Assembly (NCBI RefSeq): GCF_014695395.1
Contig: NZ_JACJOF010000027.1
Coordinates: 682,001-746,000, forward strand
Direction: 5' to 3'
Length of the DNA: 64,000 nucleotides
DNA from: Nodosilinea sp. FACHB-131
GTDB taxonomy: Bacteria; Cyanobacteriota; Cyanobacteriia; Phormidesmidales; Phormidesmidaceae
The notes beneath the pieces were generated by a model. The model saw only the letters and a program-made list of their open reading frames with translations, searched no databases and had not been told where the DNA came from. The translations under genes and the position numbers were made by a program. Positions 18,201 through 24,673 of this stretch are shown here, in pieces; the stretch's first letter is position 1; each line of letters begins with the position of its first letter.

Positions 18201-20687
18201 CTGATTGTGGGCCAGGCGGGCAACCAGTTCCACCTCGGGGTGCGCACCAGCGAGACAAATGGGAACGCCAGCGATCGCGCCTTTGCGGGCGGCACCGTTA
18301 CCCCTGCTACCCTCACCCACGTCGTCTGCACCCGCCAGGCCAACGGCACCACCCGTCTATATCTCAATGGCCAAGTCGTTGCCCAGCGCGTGATCCCCGG
18401 CACTTTAGCCAACTGGGACGACAGCTTCACCCTAGCTCTGGGCAACGAACTGGGGGATACCCTCAGCGAAGACCGCGCCTGGCTGGGTGACTTCCACCTG
18501 GTCGCGCTATACAGCAGCGCCCTCACCCCCGCCGAAATTGCCACCAACTTTGAAGTAGGCGCCGACGCCAACCTGACTCCGGTAGTGTCTGCCGGTGCTG
18601 ACCAGGTCGTTAACCTCCCCAGTTTCCTCTCCCTCAGAGGGACCGTTGTGGATGACCGGCTGCTCAACGGCAGCCTCTCAGTGCTGTGGAGCCAGCCCGG
18701 TGGCCCCGCCCCGGTCACCTTTAGCGACCCAACCAGTCTAGAACCCACGGTGACCTTTGCCGCCCCCGGCACCAGCGATGAAGACGGGCAGCCCTTTAAG
18801 GTGGCGGGCATCTACACCCTGCGGCTCACTGTCGGTGACGAAGCCCAGGCCATGAGCGACGAGGTACAGATCACCCTCAACCACGCGCCGCTAATCAAAG
18901 CGCCTGACGCGATCGTGGTGCAGTTGCCCAACCGGGCCCAGCTCACCGCCGAGGTGCAAAGCGGTTTGGGCAACCTCCAGCAGGGCCGTCTTACTCTGCT
19001 CTGGAGCCAGCTCAGTGGACCGGGCACGGTTTCCTTTGGCGACCCTACCCTGGCCAACACCAGCGCGCAGTTCTCCGAAAGCGGCACCTACGGGCTGCGG
19101 CTCACCGCCAACAACGGGTTGCTCACCACCGTGGCTGATGTTGTCGTCCGCGCCAACAAAGCGCCGACGATTCGGGCCAGCGCCGCACCGCTGGTCAACC
19201 TGCCCACCGCCGCTGCCCTCCAGGGTGAGGTGGTGGACACCGGTCTGGCTGATCCGGCAACAGGTATTGTGAGCGCGCAGTGGAGTCTGGTGAATGGCCC
19301 CGGCCCGGTCTCCTTTGCCAATGCCAAGACGCTGTCTACCACCGTTAGCTTCAGCACCAGCGGTGAATACACCCTGCGGTTGACCGTCAGCACGGGGGAA
19401 CTCGCCACCAGCCGCGAGGTAACAATCACCGCCAACCAGCCTCCCCTGGTCGAGGCTGGCCCCAACCAGAGTATTGACTTCCCCATCCTGGCAGAACTCG
19501 ATGGCACCGTCAGCGACGACGGCTTCCCAGCCACCCCCGGTCGCCTGACCCTGGCCTGGAGCAAGGTCAGTGGCCCTGGCACGGTCACCTTTGCCGACCC
19601 CGCCAGCGACATCACTACGGCCCAGTTTTCTCGGGGCGGTGAGTATGTGTTGCGGCTGACGGCGAACGATGGGGCGATCGCCGCCCACGACGAGGTCACC
19701 ATTCAGGTGAACCAGCCCCCGGTAGTTAACGCTGGCGCCGATCAAGTTCTAACCCTGGCAGTGTCAGCGGCAGGAGCGGTTCAGGCGGTAACAACAACTC
19801 TCAACGGCACCGTCCAAGACGATGCTCTCCCGGCCAATACTCTGACCACGCTTTGGCAGCAGCTCAGCGGCCCTGCCCCCGCCGTTCTAAGGGACGCTGC
19901 AAAACTCTCCACCTCGGCTGAGTTCCCTGGAGTGGGCACCTACGTGCTGGAGTTAAGCGCCAGCGACGGACGCCTGACCGGGCGCGACACCGTCACCGTC
20001 GTTGTTTCTAAGCGAGTTACGACAGGCGTTCAGGCTCTCTACGATTTCCGCGAGGGCAGCGGCAACACCGTCCGTGACCAGTCAGGGATACAGCCTCCGC
20101 TGGACTTGGCGCTGGTCAACGGGGCGATCGCCCGCCTCCCCCAGGGCCAGGGCATCAGCCTCCAGCAGCCCAGCCTGCTGGCCACTCGTGACCCCGCGAC
20201 CCGGCTCAACCAGGCCATTCAGCGCAGCCAGGCTATCACCCTAGAAGCTTGGGTAAAACCGGCCCAGCTTTCCCCCAGCCAAACCCCGGCGCGAATAGTT
20301 ACGCTCTCAGTCGATACCGGGCATCGCAACATCACCCTGGGCCAAAACAACAACCAGTACGTAGCGCGTCTGCGCACCACTACTACTGGAGTCAACGGTG
20401 CCAGCAAGGTGATCGAAGCGGGCTCAGTCAGCGTCAACCAGCTGACCCACCTAGTGTACACCCGCGACGGTGAGGGTAATGCCACCCTCTACCTCAACGG
20501 TCAGGTGCAAAAACGCGATGCGATCGACGGCGATCTCTCTAATTGGGATGCTACCCACCGTCTGGCTCTAGGTAACGAGCTGACGGGCGATCGCCCCTGG
20601 CTGGGCGAGTACCACCTGGTTGCCATCTACGATCGCGCCCTCAACGCCGAGGAGGTCAGCCAAAACTTCGCTGCCCACCTCTCATAG
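9240..20687 (+). CDS. Giant 3815-residue LamG/PKD-like repeat protein
   Basis: An uninterrupted 11.4-kb reading frame (about 400 kDa). GGAG lies seven bases before the ATG. Domains by approximate residue: unique N-terminal region 1-300; LamG-type jellyroll 300-525; coiled coil 634-727; beta-gamma-crystallin pair 779-889; coiled coil 891-959; unassigned 960-1230; LamG units 1231-1516, 1521-1700 and 1830-2035; unassigned 2054-2600; two PKD-like Ig folds 2684-2880; LamG 2881-3107; five PKD-like repeats 3107-3590 (each with an NQPP/AGADQ start and a YTLRLT end); final LamG 3595-3815. LamG units share EAW.NP, IDEIRLW and LAAYWRLDEG-type motifs. These are adhesive, sugar- or protein-binding folds of extracellular proteins, yet I see no signal peptide, RTX repeat or membrane anchor, so the export route is unclear. 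Codon use resembles that of its neighbours. A strong terminator follows. The function is unknown. Confidence 0.9.
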   Translation: MTAQAPVLESFIKRYGDRNYRYPVLVRHQGTVIALAMDDQRRIYYSVLNLNGQGNSLDVNSWADQPQELEFPKEMAEVGFGLADQLLLPTVKKGSSTPVDPGVVVADNEEDKFLSRTARLTADAPFQAMSDGRFVYVFRQAIAANHPDQITVEGPEKRQIPIVDLTLLVDRFVLSGASGASQAGETAPVPQLKLNLEVRFRRSRSKTRPQSTKDSLGARDMQDQPFFEPTQELSFIRNLQEGRFSLVLLPTTIAEVTRWQIFAFNSATGMIDAYNVERSLEGLFNTRGTQSATGSDAAETALDFSRESDHVVLAPGVRLGQGFSQEAWIFPRVTAPEPGEALEQALLGNDDKTATAPPSIWIVDNRRVRVGFGDGAEFQSFITGEVLRSNQWNHLAVVFSNDPDDAGYHLYVNGLPVDVRQEGASTSSVGKMPVDAAITLIGAPSHSFSGLIDEIRLWSRPRSEREIRSDRSLRLSGHELGLAAYWRLDEGSGSEILDHTGNHAPGTMTAGFANRAWVTSDAPIGENAGVSRDSFRFEGRTVESGIASLLYFQQEEARTGYDQQAKPLRQGARVMMAVATQAVETNDPQGTSDQRKEIATLDFGVSANGRLAKVADNLQLQPVAVERDGDPVDVSAELAQIQTIQQVIDQTLSDDDTADVSVALAQIEALQAAIRQKQQAARTVDVNAELDRITTLQGAITQKTQRVTTLSEEIDYLNRVFRIVDDAIANRSTGLTIPAGSLDSLNLSAKFSRLRELRNLQANGQQELQQLLDFLRNARVTLHEHANFGGRSLSFGLNAIGNSFSPRFVGYTQLNQHNFNDLISSIGISAFIRVGRGSQLFLPALQVTVFEHANRNSGQDGFAHTFTETKAFVGRDFNDRISSLEISENPAFRSHRDALQRSLDTLAADLSSLLDELRGIRTSIEALRTDQDQQRQQLEQAVISDRTALAALQNLLNKGFAATMPLVHSDVSGLSVAGGLLTFAWADDTPLLFDSAVGNVAMYFRGTDDQFFVAYYKTLTQRARYALNDALGAETVVGFARSTEAEMDRIRLSVNGEAADPTCTVTIQVKAGDQEIVETWRQVPRAPEGFAKVLNGLAGDRTFVGRGEIALTSGRADTLTVAGGIHRSLPAGATLFIGDFKATLATAVDQGTTELSIRTGAASSTAEPLPVFFLEYDYAVQASTTQGGADLSSGSKLLAFIANGAGQAVKNGTVHSGLTLSSRWVSEAPGHTYAFNGQDSHARLEASSAAFDQQLRQFSPQADLTLEAWVRPSQIAEASLRSRLLHHQPAANTTDTRYLLGLKREELTTAIALNGGTDLVRIPNAAHLNFAGAITLETWVKPAKNENLGNIIVHGNASGHQVFLRINEGRYEAGSHNGTDHKVAIVMPAADRTGNAWVHLAGVYDGTHWRLYRNGIALGEQTDAIGAVPIDADWGLGAHPNPGDRVRVLTGAIAEARIWQRGRTQVEIAADMTRELSGNETDLAGCWRFDDFGNRRATDYARFGHHGQLVGNPQPTESPIPAYSVFAGVGEQLVQSSQKIAAGNWNHLAAVFNQSYGVQLDGQPATFLDAGTDLTLDINRDLTLEVAFKVNDLSQARALLTKGKISATEDPEQHVPYALYLNPAGRLVFAFEDVRGKKHLFISQPIPNPTEFHTVTVTRKRHTITSPVRNNGDQQTGVDIVSWDAIQFFVDGQANTHSSQPYGLFEYKKPGSDTTGTPRQEDGRNGGSTSPGFNAGQPQQPLDIGNSNAPLEFGAGFSLASFDPAGADLDSINGVYISAFALSNPEGKLTNPQEAEMMALAVGVSAGAGELERDINLLNTVRNGFDNGFAIASLHGTLAEIRLWNVPLEAGSIKPTIQGGEKGLLAWWRFEEAEGTLALDSKGSSHARFKGAVQWVKDPNPSGSQLVLYRNGQLLSSELVPAASRAVLLSPQAQFTLGAMQRDNKTQEFFQGELEEVRIWQTARTPEQLQDNLFRRLLGENEQFLDNREDLLAYYPFDTQKAGVLSDFSLLGNDLTPVNAEFVISTAPIGEDTPQVRSALAGVRTPFSDRLQSAPAVQEYGDLQTDIDGNLFGIYKRCYGLIKDGQWELVTGFKVGELVTEWVGQVQFDPQLIGFIEGAPPVPGENLTSRGAVLGEFANYNGASSVELKQASKTNLTFSADKESGFDSSFDLTAGLLTEANVEAGIGLVTEVADADGAFGIKAKFENSLGWLSSGSTSLGLTTNLSSKQQLQGFVEPANAVAFGDVGRRFIPENTGFALVQSQTADVFALRLKHNSALVSYQMRPNPDIPPDRNIINFPINPAYTKQGTLDGKIGFTPDPAYPNALTFNSDSSFYKPIEAFALKQRIQREEERVRAYYDQYDAGAVGRRQNVLFGQSGDLGSEDVLQNLPRLEKRNLANTYVWTADGGLFAETQETMDVVQESYGGSYAFKGQAGIFADLNVSISGVGFKFGFEAMFGGRLNVQATKSVQSENSFSVEVNVDEVERDVFLRDEAGEVLFDLSNPLTPKALRHPGKVDAYRFMTFYLEPQADHFDHFFNQVVDPIWLEQSTDANALALRGLRDANKAPGTKPPCWRIFHRVTFVSRVLPPIGSTKPLPALESTLRELSIDSNFELIKRLDPFVADKVDDFGEFSRAIRETIATFMPELQPHVAAITEFMRLFYGVTEVTSLADSPELTALLEGDRAPNAAPVVRVGRSQTLRLEDGTVQTTLPGSVADDRLSPEAVFVTWAVESAPTGATVAFEDRHSPVTVASFSDIGHYRLALTASDGTLSATEDLDILVNQSPLVRAGDDQEIGFRQPLELRGELLRDGRGDKTTQALTTRWDAISGPGSVTFDNAAALRTRALFSASGVYLLRLTAETTTASGVLTHSDDLQVFVGARINRGLLSLYSFADSGNSVRDVGGVGVPVDLAIAGKPTPLKARGETTPFALALKKPACLTSTNASRLVQAIKASGEFTLEAWINPSQGNQPGLGRILTLSGGASRRNLIVGQAGNQFHLGVRTSETNGNASDRAFAGGTVTPATLTHVVCTRQANGTTRLYLNGQVVAQRVIPGTLANWDDSFTLALGNELGDTLSEDRAWLGDFHLVALYSSALTPAEIATNFEVGADANLTPVVSAGADQVVNLPSFLSLRGTVVDDRLLNGSLSVLWSQPGGPAPVTFSDPTSLEPTVTFAAPGTSDEDGQPFKVAGIYTLRLTVGDEAQAMSDEVQITLNHAPLIKAPDAIVVQLPNRAQLTAEVQSGLGNLQQGRLTLLWSQLSGPGTVSFGDPTLANTSAQFSESGTYGLRLTANNGLLTTVADVVVRANKAPTIRASAAPLVNLPTAAALQGEVVDTGLADPATGIVSAQWSLVNGPGPVSFANAKTLSTTVSFSTSGEYTLRLTVSTGELATSREVTITANQPPLVEAGPNQSIDFPILAELDGTVSDDGFPATPGRLTLAWSKVSGPGTVTFADPASDITTAQFSRGGEYVLRLTANDGAIAAHDEVTIQVNQPPVVNAGADQVLTLAVSAAGAVQAVTTTLNGTVQDDALPANTLTTLWQQLSGPAPAVLRDAAKLSTSAEFPGVGTYVLELSASDGRLTGRDTVTVVVSKRVTTGVQALYDFREGSGNTVRDQSGIQPPLDLALVNGAIARLPQGQGISLQQPSLLATRDPATRLNQAIQRSQAITLEAWVKPAQLSPSQTPARIVTLSVDTGHRNITLGQNNNQYVARLRTTTTGVNGASKVIEAGSVSVNQLTHLVYTRDGEGNATLYLNGQVQKRDAIDGDLSNWDATHRLALGNELTGDRPWLGEYHLVAIYDRALNAEEVSQNFAAHLS
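11574..11906 (+). other. Beta-gamma-crystallin module inside the giant protein
   Basis: This segment encodes residues about 779-889. It holds two Greek-key-like halves that begin VTLHEHANFGG and VTVFEHANRNSG and end FNDLISSIGIS and FNDRISSLEIS. The NDxxSS signature in each half matches the calcium-binding motif (N/D-N/D-x-x-S/T-S) of microbial beta-gamma-crystallins. It is flanked on both sides by predicted coiled coils. Calcium binding is predicted, not shown. Confidence 0.75.
15400..17040 (+). other. Unassigned ~540-residue region of the giant protein
   Basis: Residues about 2054-2600 match no fold I recognise. Two stretches alternate polar and small or hydrophobic residues (for example LTFSADKESGFDSSFDLTAG near 2158-2178, and ISGVGFKFGFEAMFGG near 2447-2463) as amphipathic beta strands do. 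They are followed by an aromatic-rich FMTFYLEPQADHFDHFF segment. Beta-barrel pore formers show such strands, but that reading is speculative. Confidence 0.4.
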
Positions 20688-20723
20688 ACCACTAGAAACT
20701 GCCGCCAGCTAGGCGGCGATGGC

Positions 20724-20782
20724 AAAAAACCGGGTTTCTGCCAGAGAGTATCGCCTCTGATGCAGAAACCCGGTTTCTTTTT
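20724..20782 (+). terminator. Strong Rho-independent terminator, possibly bidirectional
   Basis: AAACCGGGTTTCTGC near 20727-20741 pairs with GCAGAAACCCGGTTT near 20762-20776, followed by TTCTTTTT and preceded by an A-run, so it could act on both strands. It sits 37 bases after the giant gene and before the convergent pentapeptide gene. The core GAAACCCGGTTTC motif recurs in cyanobacterial genomes. Confidence 0.85.
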
Positions 20783-20826
20783 AAGTGTCTCCATGCCGCA
20801 AGAGGCAACTTGGTCGAAGGCAGGTG

Positions 20827-21354
20827 CTAGTGCAGCCCCCAAGAGATCCATCGAGAGCCTGTAGCAGCATCGCCAGCATCGGATGACTTGACCCAGTTGC
20901 CGCTGGTATCATCCAGTTCGGCTGAGGTGAGGTCGGTGTTTTCAACCCAGGCATTGGCTAGGTTGGCGTCGGAGAGATTAGCACCGCTGAGGGCTACCTC
21001 ACGCAAAATTGCGCCCTGTAGATCGGCCTGTTCTAAATTAGCCGTGCGCAGGTCAGCGTAGCTGAGGTCAGCCCCGACCAGGTTGGCCCGCTCTAGGTCG
21101 GCCCCAATTAAATTGATGTGCTTGAGATTAGCCCCACTGAGGTCGGCCCCAACTAGGTCGGCGTCGGTCACGTTAGCCCGCTCTAGATTAGCCCGCGAGA
21201 GGTCAGCCCCGCTGAGGTCAGCCTGGGATAAATCGGCTCCGCTGAGGTCGATGCCGCTGAGGCTAGCACCGCGCAGATCGGCCCTATGCAGACGAACGCC
21301 TGAAAAGTTGCGATCGCCCCGGTTGTATTCGTGCAAAAACTGTTGAATATCCAT
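20827..21354 (-). CDS. Pentapeptide-repeat protein
   Basis: A 175-residue protein with more than 20 tandem A(D/N)Lxx-type pentapeptides from about residue 18 to 145 (for example LSGADLSQADLSGADLSRANL), which fold as a right-handed quadrilateral beta helix. The N-terminal MDIQQFLHEYNRGDRNFSG cap and a non-repeated, acidic-to-basic C terminus flank it. No signal peptide or membrane helix is seen, so it is probably cytosolic. Many such proteins exist in cyanobacteria, and the role of most is unknown. An open frame without a normal start lies immediately upstream on the same strand. Confidence 0.92.
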   Translation of the reverse strand: MDIQQFLHEYNRGDRNFSGVRLHRADLRGASLSGIDLSGADLSQADLSGADLSRANLERANVTDADLVGADLSGANLKHINLIGADLERANLVGADLSYADLRTANLEQADLQGAILREVALSGANLSDANLANAWVENTDLTSAELDDTSGNWVKSSDAGDAATGSRWISWGLH

Positions 21355-21366
21355 GGAAGACAGCCT

Positions 21367-21606
21367 CTACAACTTGGCTAGATCAGCTTTAACGGGCAGT
21401 GCCTTGGGATTGAAGCTTGCTGCACTTGTCTTGCTCAGCAGGGGGCCAGCGTAGCCATTCAGCTCGGGTAGCCGCTCGGGGTTAGCCGCTTTAGGGTCAG
21501 AAGAAATTGGCCAACAGCTATCGTTGTCTGCTAACTCACGCCTCTCAAGATGGCACCGGTTGAAGTGCCAGTTGCCGTTAAAGCTATCCCCATTGTCGGC
21601 TAATGC
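21367..21606 (-). pseudogene. Open frame of 79 codons without a start, possible gene remnant
   Basis: On the minus strand a frame runs from just after a TGA to a TAG at 21367-21369, twelve bases before the pentapeptide gene. Its translation looks protein-like (NGDSFNGNWHFNRCH near the start, PLLSKTSAASFNPKALPVK near the end) but contains no ATG, GTG or TTG before its middle. It may be a decayed or frameshifted gene once cotranscribed with the pentapeptide gene, or chance. Confidence 0.3.
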
Positions 21607-21926
21607 TCAGGCATGCGGGGAGGTGATTTATAGAACGCAACGCTCCTCGGGCAGCAGTTTCTCTAACATGCCCCAGCTCTATCGGTAAGCGAGGCCGAAC
21701 ATGTTATAAATGTTAAGGAATTATAAGCATTCTCGCGGGCCAATCTTTGCCCCCATTAAGCTGTTTGCGGCGGTTATCAGAGTTATTAAAGTAGTTCTGC
21801 TTGCTAATATCTCGATTTTGCAATCAAGCTTAGGCTCTGTTTGGCCCCTGTGGGGCGAACAGATTTTTTTTGGCAAATACAGTCCAGCTCTGATATGCGC
21901 ACCTTAACTTCTGTGGAGACTAGTCC
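21607..21926 (+). promoter_or_regulatory. AT-rich leader and promoter region of desA
   Basis: About 320 bases without a convincing gene. From 21700 the DNA becomes much more AT-rich than its surroundings, with TATAAA at 21706 and TATAAG near 21721 as possible -10 elements. A small GCCCC-TGT-GGGGC hairpin at 21844-21856 is followed, after six bases, by a run of eight T residues. A long AT-rich leader is common for desaturase genes, which are typically cold-induced; that control is inferred. Confidence 0.45.
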
Positions 21927-22967
21927 TTGACTGCAATTTTTGAGCCTTCCGCCAGAGCTGCGGATGTAAACCCTTACAGCGACCTGACCCTAAAGCAGGT
22001 TATTCAAACTATTCCTAAAGCTTATTTTCAAAAAGACCCGCGCAAAGCCTGGGCGGCTGTAGCGCTCAGCGTGGGTGCCGTAACCCTGGGATATGTGGCA
22101 ATCGCCTTTTCCCCCTGGTTTTTGCTCCCATTTGCCTGGTTTTTGACCGGCACCGCCCTGACCGGCTTTTTTGTGGTGGGCCACGACTGCGGCCACCGCT
22201 CCTTTGCTAACCGCCGCTGGGTCAACAACTGGCTGGGGCACATCATGTTTCTGCCGCTAATTTACCCCTTCCACAGCTGGCGGCTGCTGCACGACATTCA
22301 CCACCGCCACACCAACAACATGGAGATCGACAACGCCTGGGCACCGTGGAGCAAGGAAGAATACTCCGGTGCGGGTGGCTTTTTGCAGGTGGTGTATCAG
22401 ACCATGCGGACCTGGGTGTGGTGGCTGGCGTCGGTGGCCCACTGGGGCGCACTGCACTTTGACTTGCGCAATTTTGAACCCCGCGACCACGGCAAGGTCA
22501 AGCGCTCGATCGTGGCGGTGGTGGTCTTTGCACTGGTGTTTTTCCCCACGCTGTTTTACTTCACCGGCCCCTGGGGCGTCGTGAAATTTTGGCTGATGCC
22601 CTGGCTGGGCTACCACTTCTGGATGAGCACCTTTACGCTGGTGCACCACACCATCCCTGAGATTCAGTTTCACTACGGTGACACCTGGAATGAGGTGGAG
22701 TCGCAGCTCTCAGGCACGCTGCACTGCGACTATCCCAAGTGGATTGAGGTGCTGTGCCACGACATCAACGTCCATGTTCCCCACCATGTTTCAGTAGGGA
22801 TTCCGTCCTACAACCTGCGGCCTGCCTACGCGGCCTTGAAGGAAAACTGGTCTCCTCTGATGAAGGAAACCAAATTTTCCTGGGAATTGATGCGGACGAT
22901 CATTGACCGCTGCCATATCTATCACCCCGAGCGGGCCTACGAAACGTTTCGGGAGCTAAGACGTTAG
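21927..22967 (+). CDS. desA: Acyl-lipid Delta-12 (omega-6) fatty acid desaturase DesA
   Basis: A 346-residue thylakoid and plasma-membrane enzyme that introduces a double bond at Delta-12 of lipid-bound C18 acyl chains, using ferredoxin. All three histidine boxes are present: HDCGHRS near residue 88, HDIHHRHTNN near 124 and HVPHH near 287. GTALTGFFVVGHDCGHRSFA and the YHFWMSTFTLVHHTIPE segment match DesA proteins closely, including the HCDYP.W.EVLCHDINVH end region. The start is a TTG at 21927 with GTGGAG upstream; no ATG fits the family N terminus. Its product is needed for membrane fluidity at low temperature. A terminator follows at 23013. Confidence 0.93.
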   Translation: MTAIFEPSARAADVNPYSDLTLKQVIQTIPKAYFQKDPRKAWAAVALSVGAVTLGYVAIAFSPWFLLPFAWFLTGTALTGFFVVGHDCGHRSFANRRWVNNWLGHIMFLPLIYPFHSWRLLHDIHHRHTNNMEIDNAWAPWSKEEYSGAGGFLQVVYQTMRTWVWWLASVAHWGALHFDLRNFEPRDHGKVKRSIVAVVVFALVFFPTLFYFTGPWGVVKFWLMPWLGYHFWMSTFTLVHHTIPEIQFHYGDTWNEVESQLSGTLHCDYPKWIEVLCHDINVHVPHHVSVGIPSYNLRPAYAALKENWSPLMKETKFSWELMRTIIDRCHIYHPERAYETFRELRR

Positions 22968-23012
22968 AGAATCAGGCAAAACCTGGTCTAGAGGGGCGAT
23001 TTAGCCCTGCCT

Positions 23013-23046
23013 CACCGGCTCAGCATTCCTGGGCCGGTTTTATTTT
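23013..23046 (+). terminator. Rho-independent terminator after desA
   Basis: ACCGGCTCAG pairs with CTGGGCCGGT around a loop CATTC, followed by TTTATTTT. It lies 46 bases after the desA stop codon. Confidence 0.85.
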
Positions 23047-23184
23047 GGGGAGGGCCAATTGGTAAACTGCGACACCCTAAACGCGCGGGAGGTGCTTGCG
23101 ATCGCGACAATCGTGGGTAGCATTAGGAGTCTTGCCAACGTTTGACTCTAAACCTTAACTCCCCACACCGCTTCACCAACTGCT

Positions 23185-24660
23185 ATGGCCCTGCTGTCTC
23201 GCCCGCTAAAAACGTTTTTGACCACTGCCGCTGTGGTGCTCACGGGGCTAGCTGCGGCCCCGATGGCGCGCGCCCAGCAGTTTGACCAGCAGCCCATCGA
23301 CCCCAACCTTGCGGTGGCGATCGCCAGCCCGGTGCGCAACGGAGCCTTTTATAGCCTGATGATTTTGACCCAGGTGCCCAACCAGCGGCAGTGCTGGCAA
23401 GAGCAGGGGCAGGCGGGCGGGCCCATCACCGTGGACCCGCTGCTGCTGAACTTTGACTTTACTGGAGCCTGCGATCGCAGCACCGACGGCAACGGCTACT
23501 CAGTACGCATCAACGGCCAAGACCTGGGGGTGCACTACCGCCTAGAGGTTTCGGCCCGGCAGAATGACCTGGTGCTGTTTGCTCGGCCCACGCGCGATCG
23601 CTCGGCCCCGCCCATCGAAATTGGCCGCACCAATGGCCGCACCAACGGCTTTCTCAAAATTCAGCTCAACCCCGGCTGGCAGATGACCCGCCGCACCTAC
23701 AACGGTCAGCCCGTCGGCCACATCTACCTCACCCACGACGCACCGCTAGATGTGCGCTTGGCTGCCGGGGCCGCCCCACCCCTGAGCCAAACCCCCAATA
23801 CGCCCCCTGCCGGCCGTCCCACCACGCCGCCAATGACATCGCCGCCGCCGCCCCCCGGCAGCACCGTGGCTACCGGCAACTATTTTCGCGTGGTGGTGCC
23901 GATTACTGGACCCAATACTTTACAACAGGTGCGGGCTGTAGAGCCCGAGGCCTTTCGCACTACCGCTGAGGGCCAAGAGGTGGTGCAGGTGGGGGTGTTT
24001 CGCGATCGCCAGCGGGCCGACGAAGTCTATAACGCCCTAGTTGCCGCCAGCCTACCCGCCAAAATTCTGGGGGCCTCAGCCCCGGCGGTAGCCTCTACGC
24101 CCACTCTGCCACCGATTCCCCAGGGGTCGGTGGTAGTGGTGATTGACCCCGGTCACGGTGGGCGCGACCCCGGTGCCGTGGGCATCGGCGGCCTGCAAGA
24201 AAAGCAGATCAACACCGCCATCTCCAACCGGGTGCAGCAGCAGCTCCAGGCGGCGGGCATTACGGTGCTGATGACCCGCAGCAGCGATGTCTTTGTCGAT
24301 CTAGACGCCCGTGCCCAGTACGCTAACCGGGCTGGGGCTAGCGTGTTCGTGAGTATCCACGCCAACGCTATTAGCATGAGCCGCCCTGAGGTCAATGGTC
24401 TAGAGACCTACTACTTCTCCAGCGGTGAACGGCTGGCCCGCAGCATTCACAGCGCGGTGCTGCAAAATGTCAGCATGCGCGATCGCGGTGTGCGCCAAGC
24501 CCGCTTCTACGTGCTGCGCTACACCACTATGCCGTCGGTGCTGGTCGAAACCGGCTTTGTCACCGGGGCCGAAGACGCCGCCCGCTTCCGCGATCCCGCT
24601 GCCGTGAATCGGATTGCCGACGGCGTGGCGCGAGGCATTTTGACCTACTTGGGTCGGTAA
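23185..24660 (+). CDS. DUF3747 / N-acetylmuramoyl-L-alanine amidase (AmiC-like)
   Basis: A 491-residue exported cell-wall hydrolase that cuts the bond between muramic acid and the peptide. Order: signal peptide (1 to about 30, ending ARA-QQ); DUF3747 domain about 31-195 (FDQQPIDPNLAVAIASPVRNG, one pair of cysteines); a Pro/Thr linker about 205-230; a SPOR-like segment about 233-295 with VQVGVFRDRQRADEVYNAL; and the Amidase_3 domain about 312-490 with zinc-site motifs VVIDPGHGGRDPGAVG, LQEKQIN, SIHANA and the catalytic-Glu motif SVLVETGFV. Cyanobacterial AmiC enzymes drill septal nanopores for cell-cell communication; whether this paralogue does so is inference. It follows desA on the same strand, but a terminator separates them. 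Confidence 0.9.
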   Translation: MALLSRPLKTFLTTAAVVLTGLAAAPMARAQQFDQQPIDPNLAVAIASPVRNGAFYSLMILTQVPNQRQCWQEQGQAGGPITVDPLLLNFDFTGACDRSTDGNGYSVRINGQDLGVHYRLEVSARQNDLVLFARPTRDRSAPPIEIGRTNGRTNGFLKIQLNPGWQMTRRTYNGQPVGHIYLTHDAPLDVRLAAGAAPPLSQTPNTPPAGRPTTPPMTSPPPPPGSTVATGNYFRVVVPITGPNTLQQVRAVEPEAFRTTAEGQEVVQVGVFRDRQRADEVYNALVAASLPAKILGASAPAVASTPTLPPIPQGSVVVVIDPGHGGRDPGAVGIGGLQEKQINTAISNRVQQQLQAAGITVLMTRSSDVFVDLDARAQYANRAGASVFVSIHANAISMSRPEVNGLETYYFSSGERLARSIHSAVLQNVSMRDRGVRQARFYVLRYTTMPSVLVETGFVTGAEDAARFRDPAAVNRIADGVARGILTYLGR

Positions 24661-24673
24661 TGGATGGTGAAAG

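Noticed and set aside
9240..20687. Several long open frames on the opposite strand of the giant gene (up to 301 codons near 17906-18811)
   Set aside because: They have no ribosome sites, their translations are low-complexity Ser/Ala/Arg-rich shadows, and the plus frame carries clear domains throughout.
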